A DNA stretch of 9,800 nucleotides from CAYXVJ01 sp964558445. GTDB taxonomy: Bacteria > Bacillota > Clostridia > Saccharofermentanales > Fastidiosipilaceae. The translations under genes were made by a program, and so were the position numbers. How positions within the stretch are numbered: position 1 is the stretch's first letter; each line of letters starts with the position of its first letter. The DNA lies in contig CAZLEA010000057.1 of NCBI GenBank assembly GCA_964558445.1, forward strand, positions 1-9,800. The letters run 5' to 3'. The notes beneath the pieces are model-generated. The model saw nothing but the letters and a program-made list of their open reading frames with translations, ran no database searches and was not told the DNA's origin. Below are positions 7,038 to 9,800 of the stretch, piece by piece.

Positions 7038-7178
7038 AGCGAGGAACAAGAGCAGCTCTCGGGTCTCTTAGGGAAGCTCCTTGTTGCTTGGCAGGGCGAG
7101 GAAGCAGATGAGACGGAAGGCTCCGATGAGGCCATCGACGCTGATGAGGCTGATGAAACTGACAATTCAATTGATTAG
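7038..7178 (+). CDS. C-terminal fragment of an acidic-tailed protein, 5' end lost in the gap
   Basis: An open frame leaves the gap and runs 46 codons to TAG at 7176-7178. It begins SEEQEQLSGLLGKLLVAWQ, an amphipathic helix, then becomes strongly acidic: about 17 Asp/Glu in the last 27 residues (EEADETEGSDEAIDADEADETDNSID, shown here split by its Asp/Glu clusters around residues 21-46). The helix resembles the end of MarR-type regulators, but this is a weak resemblance. If the gap really is 99 bases, the whole protein would have at most about 79 residues, too short for MarR, so either the gap is longer or the protein is something else. It is probably the third gene of the SNF2 operon. Confidence 0.6.
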   Translation, partial: SEEQEQLSGLLGKLLVAWQGEEADETEGSDEAIDADEADETDNSID

Positions 7179-7246
7179 GCAGTCGGATCTGTTGCACGCT
7201 TACTAAGCTCGAGCACCAATGCTTGGCACAACAATATCAGCATGCA

Positions 7247-7274
7247 GAAACAGCGGGATTCCTCCCGCTGTTTC
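7247..7274. terminator. Bidirectional hairpin terminator
   Basis: A perfect 12-bp stem GAAACAGCGGGA (7247-7258) / TCCCGCTGTTTC (7263-7274) has a TTCC loop, a GC-rich centre and A/T-rich ends. It lies between the plus-strand operon ending at 7178 and the convergent glycosidase gene ending at 7333, so it can serve both. The U-tract after the stem is short on each strand (TTTC then mixed bases), so efficiency is uncertain. Confidence 0.8.
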
Positions 7275-7332
7275 ATGTTAAGCACATAATATCTAGTACG
7301 ATCCGGATGAAGGTTACACCAAGTGACCGAGA

Positions 7333-9102
7333 CTACATCCTTCTCGTATTGATCTTGCGAATCGCCTCCACGTCCACCTTGAACGCACGATCGATGTCCA
7401 TCAAGCCGTTGATCTCCTGCTGCACATCCGTCACCTGCGTATAGCAGAAACCGACCACATACGGCAGATCCTGAATCGCCGAGGTCACCGCCTCGTAGCG
7501 CGAGATGAAGGCCGCTTCGTCCGCAACCTTGTTCCCATAGCCCCAGCCTACTTCCTCGTTCGCAAACGCAATGCCGCCATATTCGCTGATGAGGATCGGT
7601 TGACCCTTGTAGCTATATCCTTCGGCAAAGGCCAAGTGATGGCGATTGAAGTGCAGCTCATTGTTCACAATCGCATCGAAGTTCCCTGCATAGCGGGCAT
7701 GAAGCTCACTGCCTGCCTCGACATAGTCGTGGAGCGTCAGAATATCGGAGACCGTGTGTTCCCAACCGTCGTTGACGACGACCGGACGCATGCCATCGAT
7801 TGACTTGGTGAGATGGTAGATCGCTTCCGTAAATTGCTGCTGCTTACGATTGCGGTGAATCTGCGGCACACCCCAGGACTCGTTGAACGGGACCCAGGTG
7901 ATAATCGACGGATGGTTGTAGTTCTGACGGACCACATCGAGCCACTCACGAGTCAGCATCTCTACCGCACGATCCGAGTAGGTGTAAGCTGCGGGGTACT
8001 CACTCCAGACGAGCATACCCTTCATATCACACCAGAACAAGAAACGCTCGTCTTCCGTCTTCTGATGCTTGCGCAAGCCGTTGAAACCGAGCTCATGGAT
8101 CTTGTCGATATCTTCGATCAGGGCTTCCTCGCTCGGTGGCGTCAGATGCGAATCCTTCCAGTAGCCCTGGTCCAGGATCAGGCGCTGATAGAGTGGTCTG
8201 TTGTTGAGCATCACCTGACCGGCTTTGATCGTAACTTCTCGCATGCCGAAGTAGGAGAGGACAGAATCGACCACTTCGCCGTTGTCCAACAGTTCTATCT
8301 CCAGGTCGTAGAGCGAGGGATTCTCCGGCGTCCAGTGCTCGACACCGAACGGTGTGACGGCGGCCGACAGGAGCGAAACCGAGAAGACGTTACCGGCAGG
8401 ATCCACGGGCAGGCGAACACTGTTGACTGCTTGACCACGGAAACTTACATGTGCCACAACTTCCAGGCCTTGAGGGCGAAGCTGTTGCAGGAATTCAGTC
8501 TCGATGCGAATCGAATTATGCTCGAGTTCCGGGGTCAACTTCAACGATTCCAGATAGTTATCTGCTACACGCTCAAGCCATACCGTCTTCCAGATACCGG
8601 TCGTCTGCACGTACCAGCAACCGAAGTTCTCGGGAACCCAGCGCTGCTTACCACGCGGCTGATCCGCATCGTAGCGATCTTCGACGCGAACAACCACGAC
8701 GTTGTTCTCGTCTTCAAGTTGCTTCGTGATGTCGAAGCTGAAGCGGCTGTAGCCACCCTTGTGCTCACCGACATACGTACCGTTAACCCAGAGTCTAGTC
8801 AGATAGTCGCTACCCTCGAAGTGAAGCAGATAGCGATCGCTATCCTTCTGTGCTTCCATCAGTTCCAGTTCGCGCTTGTACCACACGACATTATGCTCAG
8901 TCTCATCACCGATGCCGCTCAGCTTGGTCTCATAGGTGAAGGGTACCTCGATCGTTAACGCATCGGGGAAGGTGTGAAACCACTGATCCGTCTCTCCTCT
9001 ATCCTCATCGTCAAAAGCAAACTGCCAGCTCCCGTTCAGATTCGCCCAATCCTTGCGAACCAATTGCGGACGTGGATAGTCCTTGATATAAGCCCGTACC
9101 AT
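7333..9102 (-). CDS. Glycoside hydrolase family 2 (beta-galactosidase/beta-glucuronidase type)
   Basis: This 589-residue protein contains the three classic GH2 core parts: an N-terminal sugar-binding jelly roll (about 10-180, with NLNGSWQF, WYKRE and RLWVNGTYVGEHKGGYSRF), an immunoglobulin-like domain (about 185-290) and a TIM barrel (about 295-589). The catalytic acid/base is E408 in WVPFNESWG and the nucleophile is E507 in ISEYGG; both are intact, so it should be an active retaining beta-glycosidase. The exact sugar cannot be told from motifs. No signal peptide is seen, so it acts inside the cell on imported glycosides. The start at 9102 is chosen because AGGAGG lies 4 nt upstream and because the promoter at 9150-9178 would start the transcript near 9143; the upstream in-frame ATGs at 9139-9144 have no ribosome binding site. 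It is divergent from an ArsR-like regulator. Confidence 0.95.
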   Translation of the reverse strand: MVRAYIKDYPRPQLVRKDWANLNGSWQFAFDDEDRGETDQWFHTFPDALTIEVPFTYETKLSGIGDETEHNVVWYKRELELMEAQKDSDRYLLHFEGSDYLTRLWVNGTYVGEHKGGYSRFSFDITKQLEDENNVVVVRVEDRYDADQPRGKQRWVPENFGCWYVQTTGIWKTVWLERVADNYLESLKLTPELEHNSIRIETEFLQQLRPQGLEVVAHVSFRGQAVNSVRLPVDPAGNVFSVSLLSAAVTPFGVEHWTPENPSLYDLEIELLDNGEVVDSVLSYFGMREVTIKAGQVMLNNRPLYQRLILDQGYWKDSHLTPPSEEALIEDIDKIHELGFNGLRKHQKTEDERFLFWCDMKGMLVWSEYPAAYTYSDRAVEMLTREWLDVVRQNYNHPSIITWVPFNESWGVPQIHRNRKQQQFTEAIYHLTKSIDGMRPVVVNDGWEHTVSDILTLHDYVEAGSELHARYAGNFDAIVNNELHFNRHHLAFAEGYSYKGQPILISEYGGIAFANEEVGWGYGNKVADEAAFISRYEAVTSAIQDLPYVVGFCYTQVTDVQQEINGLMDIDRAFKVDVEAIRKINTRRM

Positions 9103-9137
9103 AGTGCCTCCTCTTGTCTTGTGCTTGCGCGACTGAT

Positions 9138-9150
9138 TCATCATTGATGA
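9138..9150. repeat. Small palindrome at the GH2 promoter
   Basis: TCATC at 9138-9142 and GATGA at 9146-9150 flank ATT. The site covers the predicted transcription start and touches the -10 box of the glycosidase promoter, a position where a bound repressor would block initiation. It is short and could be chance. Confidence 0.3.
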
Positions 9151-9178
9151 TTCTATTCAATGTTGATAGATCGGTCAA
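9150..9178 (-). promoter_or_regulatory. Promoter of the GH2 gene
   Basis: On the minus strand, TTGACC (9173-9178, 5 of 6) and TAGAAT (9150-9155, 5 of 6) are separated by exactly 17 bp. The predicted start near 9143 gives a leader of about 40 nt to the ATG at 9102, with the AGGAGG site inside it. Confidence 0.8.
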
Positions 9179-9222
9179 GCGTCTAATCTGCAATTTATTA
9201 TGCAATTAATCTATGTACTGGC

Positions 9223-9235
9223 GTGCATTCTGCAC
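9223..9235. repeat. Small inverted repeat in the divergent spacer
   Basis: GTGCA (9223-9227) and TGCAC (9231-9235) flank TTC. It lies midway between the two promoters. TGCAATT also occurs twice nearby with a 12-bp period (9189-9195 and 9201-9207). These could be regulator half-sites, but are too short to be sure. Confidence 0.3.
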
Positions 9236-9240
9236 AAATA

Positions 9241-9291
9241 ATAGTCGATCAATACATATTCAAGTGATTTACATAGTCTATCAATTCATAT
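9241..9291. repeat. 19-bp direct repeat with 32-bp period upstream of the regulator gene
   Basis: The copies at 9241-9259 and 9273-9291 share ATAGTC-n-ATCAAT-n-CATAT, matching at 17 of 19 positions. The period of 32 bp is close to three helical turns, so bound proteins would sit on the same face of the DNA. The second copy fills the spacer of the regulator promoter. This looks like a two-site operator. Confidence 0.6.
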
Positions 9292-9296
9292 ATACT
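9268..9296 (+). promoter_or_regulatory. Promoter of the ArsR-like regulator gene
   Basis: TTTACA (9268-9273, 5 of 6) and TATACT (9291-9296, 5 of 6) have a 17-bp spacer. Initiation near 9303 leaves a leader of about 40 nt. The -10 box is embedded in the inverted repeat at 9283-9301. Confidence 0.8.
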
Positions 9297-9301
9297 GAAT
9301 T
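9283..9301. promoter_or_regulatory. Inverted repeat over the -10 box, candidate operator
   Basis: AATTCA (9283-9288) and TGAATT (9296-9301) are exact reverse complements with a 7-bp centre that contains most of the TATACT -10 box. ArsR-type repressors commonly bind AT-rich imperfect palindromes over their own promoter, so autoregulation is a reasonable inference. Confidence 0.5.
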
Positions 9302-9342
9302 AATAACGAAGAAAAGATCCGAGATCAGGAGAAGTATGCCCT

Positions 9343-9800
9343 ATGTACAATATATCTCTAAACGATACAGATAGAGTCGTTGCTGTTTGCAGAGCACTCG
9401 CCACGCCCCTTCGTGTTCTCATCCTGCAGACGCTCTACCGACACGGCTCGTTGAATATCCAAGAGCTGGCTCAGACGCTCGATATCGCAGCTTCTACGAT
9501 CTCAACCAACGTCCGCCAGATGGAGGATGCAGGGCTCATCCTCTCCGAGCAGACACCGGCCAAGAACGGATCGAACAAGGTCTGTTCGCCGGTCTATACC
9601 GAGTTGTTTATCAACATGAATTTCGACCGGATAAATCACGAAGGCAGCAGCCTCTACGAGCACGAGATCCCGATCGGTAACTTCCACCAGTTCGAGGTGC
9701 ACCCCTCTTGCGGTTATATCTTCTTCGATCACAGCAATCAGGAGATGAAGAATTACCACTTCGATAACAAGCTCGCCTTCCTCCTACCCGAGCGAATCGA
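9343..9800 (+). CDS. ArsR-type winged-helix transcriptional regulator (3' end outside window)
   Basis: The first 152 codons are present and the frame is still open at the window end. Residues about 10-80 form a winged-helix DNA-binding domain: VVAVCRALATPLRVLILQTL, then ELAQTLDIAASTISTNVRQMEDAGLI with the recognition helix near 50-60. The C-terminal part has PIGNFHQFEVHPSCGY (110-125), a motif I associate with the COG4189-like ArsR regulators found beside sugar genes; it probably senses a carbohydrate rather than metal, as no metal-binding cysteine cluster is visible. The ATG at 9343 is 11 nt after AGGAG (9327-9331), a long spacing; no other in-frame start exists before an upstream stop. It is divergent from the GH2 gene and probably controls it. 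Confidence 0.88.
   Translation, partial: MYNISLNDTDRVVAVCRALATPLRVLILQTLYRHGSLNIQELAQTLDIAASTISTNVRQMEDAGLILSEQTPAKNGSNKVCSPVYTELFINMNFDRINHEGSSLYEHEIPIGNFHQFEVHPSCGYIFFDHSNQEMKNYHFDNKLAFLLPERI

Noticed and set aside
7813..8958. Plus-strand 381-codon frame
   Set aside because: It is entirely antisense to the well-supported GH2 gene with intact catalytic motifs, and shows no family signature of its own.
9139..9144. Upstream ATG pair as the GH2 start
   Set aside because: It has no ribosome binding site and would lie at the very first bases of the predicted transcript. The ATG at 9102 has AGGAGG.

Overview
The window looks like a moderately GC-rich, low-complexity-poor stretch of a Bacillota (probably clostridial) chromosome. 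The evidence is near-consensus sigma-A type promoters, strong AGGAGG-like ribosome binding sites, a bacterial SWIM/SNF2 helicase of the Firmicutes type, and an ArsR-like regulator beside a glycosidase. Coding DNA is clearly richer in G+C than the spacers. A run of 99 N shows that the contig is scaffolded, possibly from a metagenome. The species cannot be named from the sequence.

Layout. Positions 1-284 hold no gene I can support. This stretch is AT-rich and carries several perfect inverted repeats and an imperfect 19-bp direct repeat, just past the 3' end of a minus-strand tRNA-Thr(GGU) gene (285-360). The tRNA has an ideal TTGACA/17/TATAAT promoter. Next comes a minus-strand two-gene operon: a small membrane protein with a coiled region and a lysine/glutamine repeat tail (1616-2167), followed 14 nt later by a DUF2264 protein (471-1601).

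Divergent from that operon, across a spacer with a bulged palindrome, runs a plus-strand operon: a large SWIM-zinc-finger SNF2-family ATPase (2295-6185, TTG start proposed), then a papain-fold-like protein of unknown role (6198-6935). The assembly gap follows, then the acidic C-terminus of another plus-strand protein (to 7178). A strong hairpin (7247-7274) separates this operon from the convergent minus-strand gene.

The right end is a divergent pair: a family 2 glycoside hydrolase (7333-9102, minus) and an ArsR-type winged-helix regulator (9343 to the window end, plus). Each has a good promoter. The 240-bp spacer between them carries direct and inverted repeats overlapping the promoters, which suggests local control of the glycosidase by the regulator.

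How the genes may work together. The GH2 enzyme and its regulator form a plausible small sugar-utilisation unit, acting on short oligosaccharides or glycosides inside the cell because no signal peptide is visible. DUF2264 may also act on carbohydrate, but it belongs to a separate transcript. The SNF2 operon is probably a DNA- or transcription-remodelling unit whose peptidase-like partner is undescribed to my knowledge. I see no CRISPR array, transposase or phage gene.
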